DNA from: Clostridiales bacterium
GTDB taxonomy: Bacteria; Bacillota; Clostridia; Oscillospirales; Oscillospiraceae
DNA: 39,342 nucleotides
Reading direction: 5' to 3'
Assembly (NCBI GenBank): GCA_020860385.1
Contig: JAJBUK010000017.1
Span: forward strand, 1-39,342
Positions within the stretch are counted from its first letter, which is position 1. Each line of letters starts with the position of its first letter. Shown in pieces: positions 15,708 through 24,086 of the stretch. The translations under genes and the position numbers were made by a program. A model generated the notes under the pieces. That model saw only the letters and a list, made by a program, of their open reading frames with translations. It made no database searches and was not told the origin of the DNA.

Positions 15708-18700
15708 GTGGAAGAGACAGATAAAACCCTTCGCCTTGGAATCGACGTGGGCTCCACAACCGTCAAGGTGGTCGTCACCGACCCGGAAACCGGGGAAATG
15801 CTCCACGCCCGCTATGTGCGGCACAACGCCAGGCAGCAGGAGACAGTGGAAAAGCTGCTGCAAGAGGCGGCGGAACAATTCCCCGCAGAGCGATTTCGCG
15901 GGGCGGTCTGCGGCTCCGGCGGCAAACCCATCGCCCAAAAGCTGGGTATCCCTTACATACAGGAGGTGGTGGCCAACTCCGCCGCCGTCCGGACGCTGTA
16001 TCCCAATGTGAAAACCGCTGTGGAACTGGGCGGGCAGGACGCAAAGGTGGTGTTCTTCCACTATGACGAGCAAAAGGGGCAGCTCCAGACCTCGGATATG
16101 CGGATGAACGGCAGCTGCGCCGGGGGCACCGGCGCATTCATTGACGAAGTGGCGGCGCTGCTGAACGTAGAGCCGGAGCAGTTTGAAGCCCTGGCGGAAC
16201 AGGGACGTACGGTTTACGACATCTCCGGCCGGTGCGGCGTGTTCGCCAAGACGGACATCCAGCCGCTGCTCCTCTCCGGCGCCCGGAAGGAAGACATTGC
16301 CCTCTCCACCTTCCACGCCATCGTGAAGCAGACCATCGGAGGACTTGCCCAGGGGCTGGAGTTGACAGCCCCTATCATTTTTGAAGGCGGCCCCCTGACA
16401 TTCCACCCCACCCTGGTGCAAGTGTTTGCCCAGCGGCTGCACCTGACGGAAAACGACATTGTCCACCCGGAGCATCCGGAAACCATCGTGGCCTACGGCA
16501 CAGCCATCGCCATTGACCAGCTTTTCCCCAATGAGGAGGACGCCGCCACCCTGGCGGAGCTGCTGGCGCGGCTGGCGCAGTCAGAGGAGGCTTCCAACGC
16601 CGACGAGGATATTCAGAAGCCCTTTTTCCCCTCTTTAGAGGAACAGCAACGGTTTCAGGCGCGGCATGACCGGGAGCTGAAGGACCTCTGCCAGCCGACG
16701 CCGGTGAACGGGGAGTTGCGGGTCTGGCTGGGCATCGATTCCGGCAGCACTACCTCCAAGTTCGTCCTGCTGGACGAGGAGGAGCGAGTCATTGACCGCT
16801 TCTACGCGAACAACAAAGGGGAGCCTTTGCTGGTGGTGCGGGACGGTCTGAACGCCCTCAAGCGGAAGTATGATGCCCAAGGCGTCAAGCTGACCGTTCT
16901 GGGCCTGGGCACCACAGGCTACGGCGAGCAGCTGCTGGCCCAGGCATTTGGCGCAGACTATCACACTGTAGAGACTGTGGCCCACGCCATGGGCTGCACT
17001 CAGTACTACCCAGAGGCCACCTTCCTGCTGGACATCGGCGGGCAGGACATGAAGGCCATCTGGCTGGAGGACGGCATCATCACCAACATTATGCTGAACG
17101 AGGCCTGCTCCTCCGGGTGCGGCTCCTTCCTGGAAAACTTTGCGGTGAACCTGAACATCCCGGTGGAGGAAATCGCGGAAGCGGCATTCCGCTCGCAGGC
17201 TCCGGCAAAACTGGGCAGCCGCTGCACCGTGTTTATGAACAGCACCATCATCAATGAACAGCGGCGGGGCAAAGGCCCGGACGACATTATGGCGGGGCTT
17301 TGCCGTTCCATCATTGAGAACGTGTTCACCAAAGTGGTGCGCATCTCCAACACCGCCCAGCTGGGGGACTGCATTGTGGTGCAGGGCGGCACCTTCCGCA
17401 ACCGGGCGGTGCTGCGGGCGCTGGAGGAATATCTGGGCGCAGAGGTGAAGCTGGCCCCCTACCCAGGCGAAATGGGTGCCATCGGTGCGGCCCTGGCGGT
17501 GAAGCGGCAGGTGGAGGAATCCGGCTACGGAAACGGCGTCTGTTCCTCCTTTATCGGCTTTGACGCGGTGGAGCGGTTTTCCTACGAAACCCAGACCGGC
17601 GTCCAATGTACGGGCTGCGGCAACCGGTGCAGCCGCACCATCGTCCGCTTCTCCACCGGCAGACAGTGGATCTCCGGCAACCGGTGCGAGAAGGGGGCGG
17701 CGGAGACGCAGGACGGCTCCGCCGCTGAGAACGCGGGGAAGGAGAAACCGGCAGACCTGTTTGCAGAGCGGGAAGCGCTGCTGTTCCAGGACTACCCGTA
17801 TCATCGGGCCGCCCCGGACAAAGGGGAAGTGATTGGCCTGCCCAGGGTGCTGGAGTTCTGGGACAGTATGCCTTTCTGGAGCACCTTCTTCCGGGCGCTG
17901 GGCTACCGGGTGAAGTTCTCCCACAAAAGCTCCCGTAAAATTTATGAACAGGGGCTGCAATATGTGGCCTCCGACACGGTCTGTTTCCCGGCCAAGCTGG
18001 TGCATGGCCACATCATGGATTTGGCACAGGCGGGGGTTGACCGTATCTTTTTCCCCTATGTGATGCATATGCCCCCAGAGGGGGTGGACAAGCTCAGCCC
18101 CTATGTCTGCTCCGTCCTCCAGGGGTATCCGATGGTGGTGCGGAACTCCCAGAACCCCGAGCAGGACGGGAAGGTCGTCTTTGACACCCCGGTGTTCCAC
18201 TGGTTCGCGGAGAAAGACCGGAAGAAGCAGATATGCTGCTATGCCGAGGAAACTTTGGGCGTCACCAAAGAGGAGGCAGAGTCCGCCTTCCGGGACGGCG
18301 AACAGGCGCTGCACACCTTCCGGAGTACCCTGACCGAACGGGGCGGGGAAGTGCTGCGCCAGGTGCAGGAAGAGGGCTCCTATGCGGTGGTGCTGGCAGG
18401 CCGCCCCTACCACACCGACCCCTTCATCTGCCACGACATTTTCAAGCGGTTCGAGGAGCGGGGCGTGCCGGTGCTGACCGTGGACAGCCTGCCCCATCTC
18501 AGCGAGCAGGACTTGAAACACACCACCATCGAAATCACCAACAACTTCCACACCCGGATGCTGGAGGGCGCTATGGTGGCGGCAAAGACCCCGGCGCTGG
18601 AGTATGTGCAGATCGTCAGCTTCGGCTGCGGTCACGACGCCATTTTATCCGACGAAATCAGCCGCATTCTCACCGAGAGCGGCAATAAATCCCCTCTCAT

Positions 18701-20153
18701 CCTCAAAGTGGACGAGAGCGATGCCACCGGCTCCCTGGGCATCCGCATCCAGTCCTTCCTGGAAACCATTGAAATCAAGCGGCGGGACGCCCGGCTGCGG
18801 GAGAAGATGCTGCACTGGTACAGAGAGTTACCAGAACCCAGCCCGACCAAATTCTACAAGCAGGACAAGAAGACCCGCACCATTCTGGTTCCCAACATTT
18901 CCAAAGAGGTGTCCGTCCTGCTGTCCGCCATCATGGAGAAAGAGCATTATAAGGTTCAGACGCTGCCCATCGGAGGCCGGGAGCAAATCGCGCTGGGAAA
19001 GAAGTATGTCCACAACGACATTTGCTTCCCCTGTCAGATGGTGATTGGGGAGCTCATCAGCGCCTTGCAGGAGGGACACTACCGGCAGGACGAGGTGGCT
19101 GTGGCGATGGTGAAGTTCCAGTGCGACTGCCGGATGTCCCACTATGCGGGGCTGCTCCGCAAAGGGCTGGACAGAGCCGGGTTCACGGAGGTGCCCATCG
19201 TCACTACGGACATGGGCGATACGAAGGAGATGCATCCCGGCGTCGCCGTCCTTGGGGTCAGCGCCGTCTGGGAGGCGGTCTGGACGTTTATGATGCTGGA
19301 CATCCTCACCGACCTGTGCCGGAAGATACGCCCCTATGAGCTGCATCCCGGCGAGACGGACGAGGTCTATCAGGATTGTGTGGCGCAGATAGCGGAAGGT
19401 ATCCGCGGCGGTGTAGGCAGCGCCCGGCGCGCCTTTGCCCGCTGCATCGACCGGATGGGGCAGATTCCCTATGACCGGAGCCACCTGAAACCGAAGGTGT
19501 TCGTCACCGGCGAGCTGCTGGTGACCTATCACCCCGGCTCCAACTTCAACATCGAGCGGTACCTGGAGGACAACGGCATGGAGACGGCTTTCCCCAGAAT
19601 CACCGACCAGCTGCGGAAGGATTTCCGGGCGACGGAGTGTGAAATCAGGGACTACCACGCCAACATCCCACCCTATCCCCAGCTGGTTGAGGGTCTGTTT
19701 GACTATGTGCAACGGCAGCTGGAGAAGGTCGCCATCCGGCACCCCCTTTATGAATACGCAAAGAAGCCGAAGGAGCTGTATCAGGAGGTCAGCGACATCA
19801 TCCCGGAGACGCTGAGCTGCGGCGAGGGCTGGCTGATGGCGGCGGAAATCGCCCACAACGCCAAAGAGGGCATGAAATCCTTCATTATCTTGCAGCCCTT
19901 CGGTTGCCTGCCCAACCACGTCTGTGGCCGGGGCGTCATCAAGCGGCTCAAGGAGGCGTATCCGGACATCTCCATCCTGCCCCTGGACTTAGACCCGGAC
20001 ACCAGCTATGCCAACGTGGAGAACCGTCTGCAAATGCTCATCATGAATCATGGGGCGCAGGCAGGGAGCGAAGCGGAAGTGCCGCTTGACGGCGGAGCGA
20101 AGCGGACGTGCCGCTTGACGGCGGAGCAGGCGGCGCAGAACGCTGCCAGTTGA
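15708..20153 (+). CDS. Plasmalogen-synthase-like fusion: two BadF/HgdC activase domains plus DUF2229 and HgdB-like domains
   Basis: The 1481-residue protein starts at a GTG behind AGAAAGGAAG. Order: activase I (about 9-275; GIDVGSTTVK, NGSCAGGTGAF, GRCGVFAKTDIQ with cluster Cys137 and Cys176); activase II (about 340-600; GIDSGSTTSK, DIGGQDMK, EACSSGCGSF, GSRCTVF); a Cys knot CTGCGNRC (634-641) with Cys660; DUF2229 (about 708-930); and a 2-hydroxyacyl-CoA-dehydratase-like region (about 930-1450; NDICFPCQ, CLPNHVCGRG). This architecture matches the fused form of PlsA/PlsR, shown in Clostridium perfringens to make plasmalogens anaerobically by ATP-driven low-potential reduction of an ester to a vinyl ether. 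Its place after PlsC and two glycosyltransferases supports a lipid role over amino-acid fermentation. A 29-base tandem duplication sits at the extreme 3' end. Confidence 0.8.
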   Translation: MEETDKTLRLGIDVGSTTVKVVVTDPETGEMLHARYVRHNARQQETVEKLLQEAAEQFPAERFRGAVCGSGGKPIAQKLGIPYIQEVVANSAAVRTLYPNVKTAVELGGQDAKVVFFHYDEQKGQLQTSDMRMNGSCAGGTGAFIDEVAALLNVEPEQFEALAEQGRTVYDISGRCGVFAKTDIQPLLLSGARKEDIALSTFHAIVKQTIGGLAQGLELTAPIIFEGGPLTFHPTLVQVFAQRLHLTENDIVHPEHPETIVAYGTAIAIDQLFPNEEDAATLAELLARLAQSEEASNADEDIQKPFFPSLEEQQRFQARHDRELKDLCQPTPVNGELRVWLGIDSGSTTSKFVLLDEEERVIDRFYANNKGEPLLVVRDGLNALKRKYDAQGVKLTVLGLGTTGYGEQLLAQAFGADYHTVETVAHAMGCTQYYPEATFLLDIGGQDMKAIWLEDGIITNIMLNEACSSGCGSFLENFAVNLNIPVEEIAEAAFRSQAPAKLGSRCTVFMNSTIINEQRRGKGPDDIMAGLCRSIIENVFTKVVRISNTAQLGDCIVVQGGTFRNRAVLRALEEYLGAEVKLAPYPGEMGAIGAALAVKRQVEESGYGNGVCSSFIGFDAVERFSYETQTGVQCTGCGNRCSRTIVRFSTGRQWISGNRCEKGAAETQDGSAAENAGKEKPADLFAEREALLFQDYPYHRAAPDKGEVIGLPRVLEFWDSMPFWSTFFRALGYRVKFSHKSSRKIYEQGLQYVASDTVCFPAKLVHGHIMDLAQAGVDRIFFPYVMHMPPEGVDKLSPYVCSVLQGYPMVVRNSQNPEQDGKVVFDTPVFHWFAEKDRKKQICCYAEETLGVTKEEAESAFRDGEQALHTFRSTLTERGGEVLRQVQEEGSYAVVLAGRPYHTDPFICHDIFKRFEERGVPVLTVDSLPHLSEQDLKHTTIEITNNFHTRMLEGAMVAAKTPALEYVQIVSFGCGHDAILSDEISRILTESGNKSPLILKVDESDATGSLGIRIQSFLETIEIKRRDARLREKMLHWYRELPEPSPTKFYKQDKKTRTILVPNISKEVSVLLSAIMEKEHYKVQTLPIGGREQIALGKKYVHNDICFPCQMVIGELISALQEGHYRQDEVAVAMVKFQCDCRMSHYAGLLRKGLDRAGFTEVPIVTTDMGDTKEMHPGVAVLGVSAVWEAVWTFMMLDILTDLCRKIRPYELHPGETDEVYQDCVAQIAEGIRGGVGSARRAFARCIDRMGQIPYDRSHLKPKVFVTGELLVTYHPGSNFNIERYLEDNGMETAFPRITDQLRKDFRATECEIRDYHANIPPYPQLVEGLFDYVQRQLEKVAIRHPLYEYAKKPKELYQEVSDIIPETLSCGEGWLMAAEIAHNAKEGMKSFIILQPFGCLPNHVCGRGVIKRLKEAYPDISILPLDLDPDTSYANVENRLQMLIMNHGAQAGSEAEVPLDGGAKRTCRLTAEQAAQNAAS
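20068..20125 (+). repeat. 29-bp tandem duplication at the 3' end of the plasmalogen-synthase-like gene
   Basis: The unit starting GCGAAGCGGAAGTGCCGCTT occurs twice back to back (20068-20096 and 20097-20125) with one mismatch. The unit is not a multiple of three, so the second copy is read in another frame. With a single copy the frame would run on past the terminator, so this duplication sets the present stop. Confidence 0.85.
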
Positions 20154-20200
20154 GAAGGGAACACCGTCTTCTGAATGCTTACCCCCAGACAAAAAACGAA

Positions 20201-20235
20201 CGAGCGAGGACTTTCCACAGGGAAATCCTCGCTCG
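20201..20235. terminator. Bidirectional terminator between lipid operon and GNAT gene
   Basis: CGAGCGAGGA-TT pairs with AA-TCCTCGCTCG around CTTTCCACAGGGAAA. On the minus strand the stem is followed by GTTCGTTTTTT, so it terminates the GNAT gene well. On the plus strand the T-run (CTTTCTGGTTT) is weaker. Confidence 0.8.
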
Positions 20236-20296
20236 CTTTCTGGTTTCTCGGTTATACTTGCCCGTGGCTGTCTGCCGCAGGCCGTTGCCTGTATTA

Positions 20297-20896
20297 TCAG
20301 TCATAATTGATATCTTTTTCATGATATGGCTTACACAGGCGGCCATAAAACCGTCCGTATATTTCCCGATAGAGCGCCTCCACCGCATGGTGTTGACACT
20401 CTTTTTCCGGTATATCGGCAGCGCTGCCAGCGGGGATGAACAGGATATTGTAGTCCACCCCAAACAGCAGACAGTTTGAGTTTGTCAGTTTTGCGCCGTT
20501 TGACAGATAGAAACGGATGCGGCGTTCCCGGGTTTGCTGCTCATCCTCTGACTTGGCCGAACCGGGATTTTCAGCCTCGAGGAACACGCCGCATTTTACA
20601 GACATATTCCTTTGCAGAGCGCGTAGAAACTCGCTGCCGATTCCCTGACCACGCAGTTCGGGGATAACGGCGAAGTAATCCAGCAGCGCATAAGAACCGC
20701 TCTGGGTTAGAATATAGCAGGCGTATGCAATCAGGTTGCCATTTCGATAATAGCCGTAGCAGTCGTAACGTCCCGTTTTCAGCATCTTCTCCATGGAGAA
20801 CAGGGGGCGGCGCTTACCACGAGGAAAATCCTCTCTGATATGTTCTTTGTAAACGAGCCGCAGCTCATCTGGCGCTAACCGTTTCAAGATATTCAC
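20297..20896 (-). CDS. GNAT-family N-acetyltransferase
   Basis: GTG at 20896 is preferred as start (product MNILKRLAPDEL, 199 residues), with AGGAAAGG about 11 bases upstream; the frame stays open further upstream, so a longer form is possible. The acetyl-CoA loop is DYFAVIPELRGQGIGSEFLRAL (R-G-Q-G-I-G), followed by VFLEAENPGSAK and RRIRFYLSNGAKL, the beta-5 and C-terminal part of the fold. The YDCYGYYRNGNLIAYACYIL strand pair is common in Clostridia GNAT proteins that lie alone. The substrate is not known. A shared terminator follows at 20201-20235. Confidence 0.8.
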   Translation of the reverse strand: MNILKRLAPDELRLVYKEHIREDFPRGKRRPLFSMEKMLKTGRYDCYGYYRNGNLIAYACYILTQSGSYALLDYFAVIPELRGQGIGSEFLRALQRNMSVKCGVFLEAENPGSAKSEDEQQTRERRIRFYLSNGAKLTNSNCLLFGVDYNILFIPAGSAADIPEKECQHHAVEALYREIYGRFYGRLCKPYHEKDINYD

Positions 20897-21020
20897 ACGG
20901 CCACCGTTGCCTTTCCTGTTCCTCATCCGGGATTTCTTCTCACATTTGCCTGAGCGCAAGAACCTCGCCCTCGGTGCGTTTCTGACGGTCGGAGTACAAG
21001 CATCAATAACTGTTACTTGG

Positions 21021-21294
21021 TCAATCAATGCGTTCCCCAAGCTCTTTCAGCGTGAATACGCTTCCGCAGTCTTGGCATCGAAAAATGAACCCATAATGGT
21101 TGACCTGGGCGTTCTGGACAAAGAACGGATCAGACCGCGCGTTGACATCCCGGCCCTCCACCCGTTCGCAAGTCTTTTCTCTTGTAAGTTGCCCCGCACA
21201 CTTCGGGCATTTTTTTTGAATGGAACAGCAGCGTTTTCAGTTCTGACAGCGTAAAATCATATTTGAAGCCATCCGCCTTTTTCTTGTCCTGCAT
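21021..21294 (-). pseudogene. Small zinc-ribbon protein interrupted by a frameshift in an A8 tract
   Basis: Reading begins MQDKKKADGFKYDFTLSE (ATG at 21294 with AAGGA upstream) and continues to LLFHSKK. A tract of eight A (21210-21217 on the plus strand as T) then throws the frame. In the next frame the protein goes on as KCPKCAGQLTREKTCERV and FIFRCQDCGSVFTLKELGERID before a stop at 21021. Together this gives about 90 residues with two CxxC knuckles, which looks like an intact zinc ribbon if one A is skipped. It may be a true frameshift, a sequencing error in the homopolymer, or transcript slippage. Function unknown. Confidence 0.65.
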
Positions 21295-21419
21295 TGCCAA
21301 TCAATCCTTTTTTATTTTTATAGTGTATTCTTGGGATAACCGTTTCACAAACAAGCCGCCCAAAGTGTGAAGCGTTGCCCCGCTGATTCCCACCACAGGA
21401 GCCGCTGTCGGATTTTCCG

Positions 21420-21621
21420 GAATCGATTCCAGCCGCTCCGAAAGTGGTTCCCCAGGTCTGTTCGCTGGGCGGTCCGCTGTGCCGTCTCCTGTACGGCAGT
21501 ATCGCAACCGGTAAGCGCTGCAAAAGTGGAACTGTGCCGCCAAGTCACACATGGACATAGGAGGAGGATTTTTCGGGACGTGGTGAGGCAGATCGAAGAT
21601 GCCGCAGTCATCCCGGTTCAT
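21420..21621 (-). pseudogene. YolD-like protein, truncated and frameshifted remnant
   Basis: From ATG at 21621 the frame reads MNRDDCGIFDLPHHVPKN, then PMSMCDLAAQF. It then jumps frame to STFAALTGCDTAVQETAQRT, and later back to LSERLESI. Intact YolD proteins of Clostridia begin with a similar INLPHHVS, MSxxDRAAQFSPFAALTGYDAAI and ETARLTD pattern, so the order is clear although the frame is broken and the C-terminal half is missing. YolD proteins usually sit beside error-prone polymerases; none is present here. The tag gene directly upstream is another DNA repair gene. The next about 120 bases hold a short open tail (VVGISGATLHTLGGLFVKRL) that I do not recognise. Confidence 0.6.
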
Positions 21622-22193
21622 GGCGCCGCCTCCGATTTGCCGGGATACAAATCGCATTCCTTCCCGTGTGCGTTCAGCACACCGATGGCCTGAAGATAAG
21701 AATAGATGATTGTGGAGCCAAGGAACTTCATGCCGCGTTTTTTCAAATCCTTTGAGACCGCATCGGATAGGGGAGAGGTGGTGCGGATGTGATAATCCTC
21801 CACTATGGTTTCTCCGTTAGTGAACCCCCAGATATACGCATCGAAGGAGCCGAACTCCTGCTGAATCTCTTTGAAGATGATGCTGTTATTGACTGCCGCC
21901 GCAATCTTTCGCTTGTTGCGGATGATGCCGGGGTTGCTTATCAGCTCGGCGCACTTTGCCTCATTGTACGCACAGACCTTGCTGATGTCAAACCCGTCAA
22001 AGGCGGCACGAAAGTTTTCCCGTTTGTTCAGGATGCACTCCCAGGATAGACCCGCCTGAAAGACTTCTAAAAGCAAAAACTCATAGAGCTTCTGGTCGGA
22101 ATGTTCCGGGACACCCCACTCCTCATCATGATAGTGGATGTAGCGCGGATTGTTCAGATTTACATAGGAGCAGCGGTGTTCGATGCTTCTCAA
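21618..22193 (-). CDS. tag: DNA-3-methyladenine glycosylase I
   Basis: The 191-residue product has the family's zinc-snap residues: Cys8 in HRCSYVN, His22 in YHDEEWGVP, and the C-terminal His and Cys in LNAHGKECDLY. The core EVFQAGLSWECILNKRENFRAAF and the C-terminal FLGSTIIYSYLQAIGVLNAH are typical. It removes 3-methyladenine from alkylated DNA, starting base-excision repair in the cytoplasm. Length fits the family (about 185-195). The gene downstream on the same strand is a decayed YolD remnant; no operon partner with a clear role is visible. Confidence 0.95.
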   Translation of the reverse strand: MRSIEHRCSYVNLNNPRYIHYHDEEWGVPEHSDQKLYEFLLLEVFQAGLSWECILNKRENFRAAFDGFDISKVCAYNEAKCAELISNPGIIRNKRKIAAAVNNSIIFKEIQQEFGSFDAYIWGFTNGETIVEDYHIRTTSPLSDAVSKDLKKRGMKFLGSTIIYSYLQAIGVLNAHGKECDLYPGKSEAAP

Positions 22194-22391
22194 GTTTTAT
22201 GCCCTCCAATTTGTGTGCCGCGGTTTTTGTCGGTGGCGCTTACCTCCGGGGAACCGCGAGAACAGCCCTCTGCCGCCCCAGACTGATGGAACCGTGGGCC
22301 TGCTTGGGAATTTTTCTGCCGTAGTGGTCGGCGGTGACTTTGCTCCCATAGGATTTCTTCCGTTCATGGAATTCCCGTTGATTGCGTGCAA

Positions 22392-22787
22392 TCAGGGGTG
22401 ATAGATAAAATCCTGACAGCCCGCAGCATATTTTCTGTAATCGACCTTGATGAGCGGGATGGAATCCTTCCCGGTATTGAAGTGGTCTGCATAGTGAAAA
22501 GCCATCGTACCCGCAAAACCGATGAAGTTGACGGTTTTGTCTTTGTTTAGCGCCATAATGGAGTCCGGCATTCTCTCTTGCAGCGACACACCATCCCCGT
22601 AATGGAAATACTCATTCTCCGCATCTTCAATAAATTGTTGCTGTGTTTTCCGGTCTCCACAGTAGATGTAGACCCTGCCGTTGAGCTTTGTGAGTGCAGT
22701 CAGTGTGCGATTCTCCCTGGGGATCCGGCACTGTTTGGCCTGCATGGACCGCTTGAGCTCCCTGTTGACATTCTTCACCTTTGACAT
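22392..22787 (-). CDS. Hypothetical protein
   Basis: The 131-residue product starts at ATG 22787, preceded by AAAGGGGTG. It is basic at the N-terminus (SKVKNVNRELKRSMQAKQC), then has NGRVYIYCGDRKTQQQFIEDAENEYFHYGDGVSLQERMPDSI-type mixed alpha/beta sequence. I do not recognise the family. It ends YHP-stop in a run of four C. One extra C would let the frame continue for about 50 residues (LIARNQREFHERKKSYGSKV and on to a stop near 22240), so the C-terminus may be frameshifted. No membrane segment or signal peptide is seen. A clear promoter lies upstream. Confidence 0.6.
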   Translation of the reverse strand: MSKVKNVNRELKRSMQAKQCRIPRENRTLTALTKLNGRVYIYCGDRKTQQQFIEDAENEYFHYGDGVSLQERMPDSIMALNKDKTVNFIGFAGTMAFHYADHFNTGKDSIPLIKVDYRKYAAGCQDFIYHP

Positions 22788-22887
22788 GATATAACACCCC
22801 TTTGCGATTTTCCATAAAAGCGCAAAGAAAAAATCCCATCGTAATCGACAGGAGCTGTGAAGAATCATATACCCCCATCGAATCAAG

Positions 22888-23390
22888 CTTTAGCACCTTG
22901 CCTTGCCGGTAGGTTGCTGTGCGGTCTTAGGGCTTGTCCCTTACGCACTCTTTATGGTGATTATAAGATACCACAGCGAACGTTGCGCGTCAAGCGTTTT
23001 CTGTATCCGCTTAAGCATTTGCAATGAATCCTTGAGCCGCAGGATGCCTTCCGCGCGAATGAATATTGTGAAGCCCGATAGCAAGCGTGGAAACAAACCG
23101 GCTGCAACTTTATAAAATTAGACAAAGCGGATATCCACGTCCCACCAAAATGTGTTATACTATATGCAGCGGCCCCAATCCGGCTGGTTGCTGCAAATTA
23201 AACCAGGCAGGATGGCAAGGTCATATGCAGTCACAGATTCCAAAAGCGGTTTTCCTATGGCTGGCGTACCAAAACCCTGTGGCCGAAAATTCCCGCGGAC
23301 GGTCAGCGCCGCATCGTGACTGGCGAATGACTGCCAGGGAACATATCCTATTAAACCGCAATCATAAATGAAATGCAGGGGGGATTTGAA
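22888..23390. other. Intergenic region of about 500 bases
   Basis: Apart from the minus-strand promoter at 22965-22993 I see no gene here. A TTATAC at 23155-23160 is a possible -10 for the CFI-box gene, without a convincing -35. Short open frames lack ribosome sites and recognisable sequence. Confidence 0.4.
22965..22993 (-). promoter_or_regulatory. Promoter of the hypothetical gene
   Basis: On the minus strand -35 TTGACG (22988-22993) and -10 TATCTT (22965-22970) are 17 bases apart, followed directly by ATAAT. The leader to the start codon at 22787 is about 170 bases. Confidence 0.45.
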
Positions 23391-23975
23391 ATGGCAAAGA
23401 AGGGAGAAAGCAGACCGGGTCTGTTCGGGTCAGTGAATCACTACGATGAACACGGCAAGAAAATTGGCCGCAGTGAGCCCAACTTCTTTGGTGGATACAA
23501 TCATTATGATAACAAAGGCCATAAGACCGGCCATTCCGATCCGGCGTTTTTCGGGGGCTATAACCACTACGATAACCACGGCAAGAAAACAGGACGCAGC
23601 GACCCCAATTTCTTCGGAAGCTATTCGCATAAGGATAGCAGAGGCAAACGAACCGGTTCCAGCGACCCAAACCTGCTTGGTGGCTATTCCCATAACGATA
23701 GACAGGGCTGCTATGTGGCCACCTGCGTATATGGCTCTTATGATTGTCCGCAGGTATGGACGCTTCGCCGTTTCCGCGATAATACGCTGGCCAGGACGAG
23801 GCTCGGAAGATGCTTCATACATACCTATTATACTATAAGTCCCACGATTGTAAAGTGGTTTTGCAGCACACGCTGGTTTCAGAGCATGTGGCGGAGTGTG
23901 CTGAATCAAATCGTTGCAAAACTACAGCAAAAGGGAATAGAAGATACCCCATACAAGGATAGGAGCTGGAGATAA
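23391..23975 (+). CDS. CFI-box-CTERM protein with five tandem 21-residue repeats
   Basis: The start is the ATG at 23391 behind GCAGGGGGG. The 194-residue product has five near-copies of a 21-residue unit, P-x-F-F-G-x-Y-N-H-Y-D-x-x-G-K-K-T-G-R-S-D (residues about 9-113), rich in His, Tyr, Asp and Gly. These run into GCYVATCVYGSYDCPQVWTLRRFRD and LGRCFIHTYYTISPTIV. The latter is the CFI-box C-terminal domain (usually CFIATAVYGS and LRxFRD), a small Cys/Tyr-rich module found at the ends of many bacterial proteins. There is no signal peptide. The repeats could bind metal or nucleic acid, but nothing shows this. Function unknown. Confidence 0.8.
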   Translation: MAKKGESRPGLFGSVNHYDEHGKKIGRSEPNFFGGYNHYDNKGHKTGHSDPAFFGGYNHYDNHGKKTGRSDPNFFGSYSHKDSRGKRTGSSDPNLLGGYSHNDRQGCYVATCVYGSYDCPQVWTLRRFRDNTLARTRLGRCFIHTYYTISPTIVKWFCSTRWFQSMWRSVLNQIVAKLQQKGIEDTPYKDRSWR

Positions 23976-24086
23976 CGCATCGCGTTTTCGCCCAAGTTCA
24001 CGAAGCGGTTATCTGGAATCCCAGATACAGTTAGCAGGTAACGTATGAGGACGGTGCAGACATCGAATCAACGGGTGGTGTTTATC

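Noticed and set aside
16635-18635. A 666-codon minus-strand open frame inside the plasmalogen-synthase-like gene
   Set aside because: The opposite strand encodes well-conserved activase domains; the antisense reading shows no family motif or start signal.
15708-20153. 2-hydroxyglutaryl-CoA dehydratase activase for amino-acid fermentation
   Set aside because: The fused two-activase plus DUF2229 architecture and the PlsC/GT8 neighbours fit lipid vinyl-ether formation better, and no CoA-transferase or separate HgdAB subunits are nearby. It remains the main alternative.
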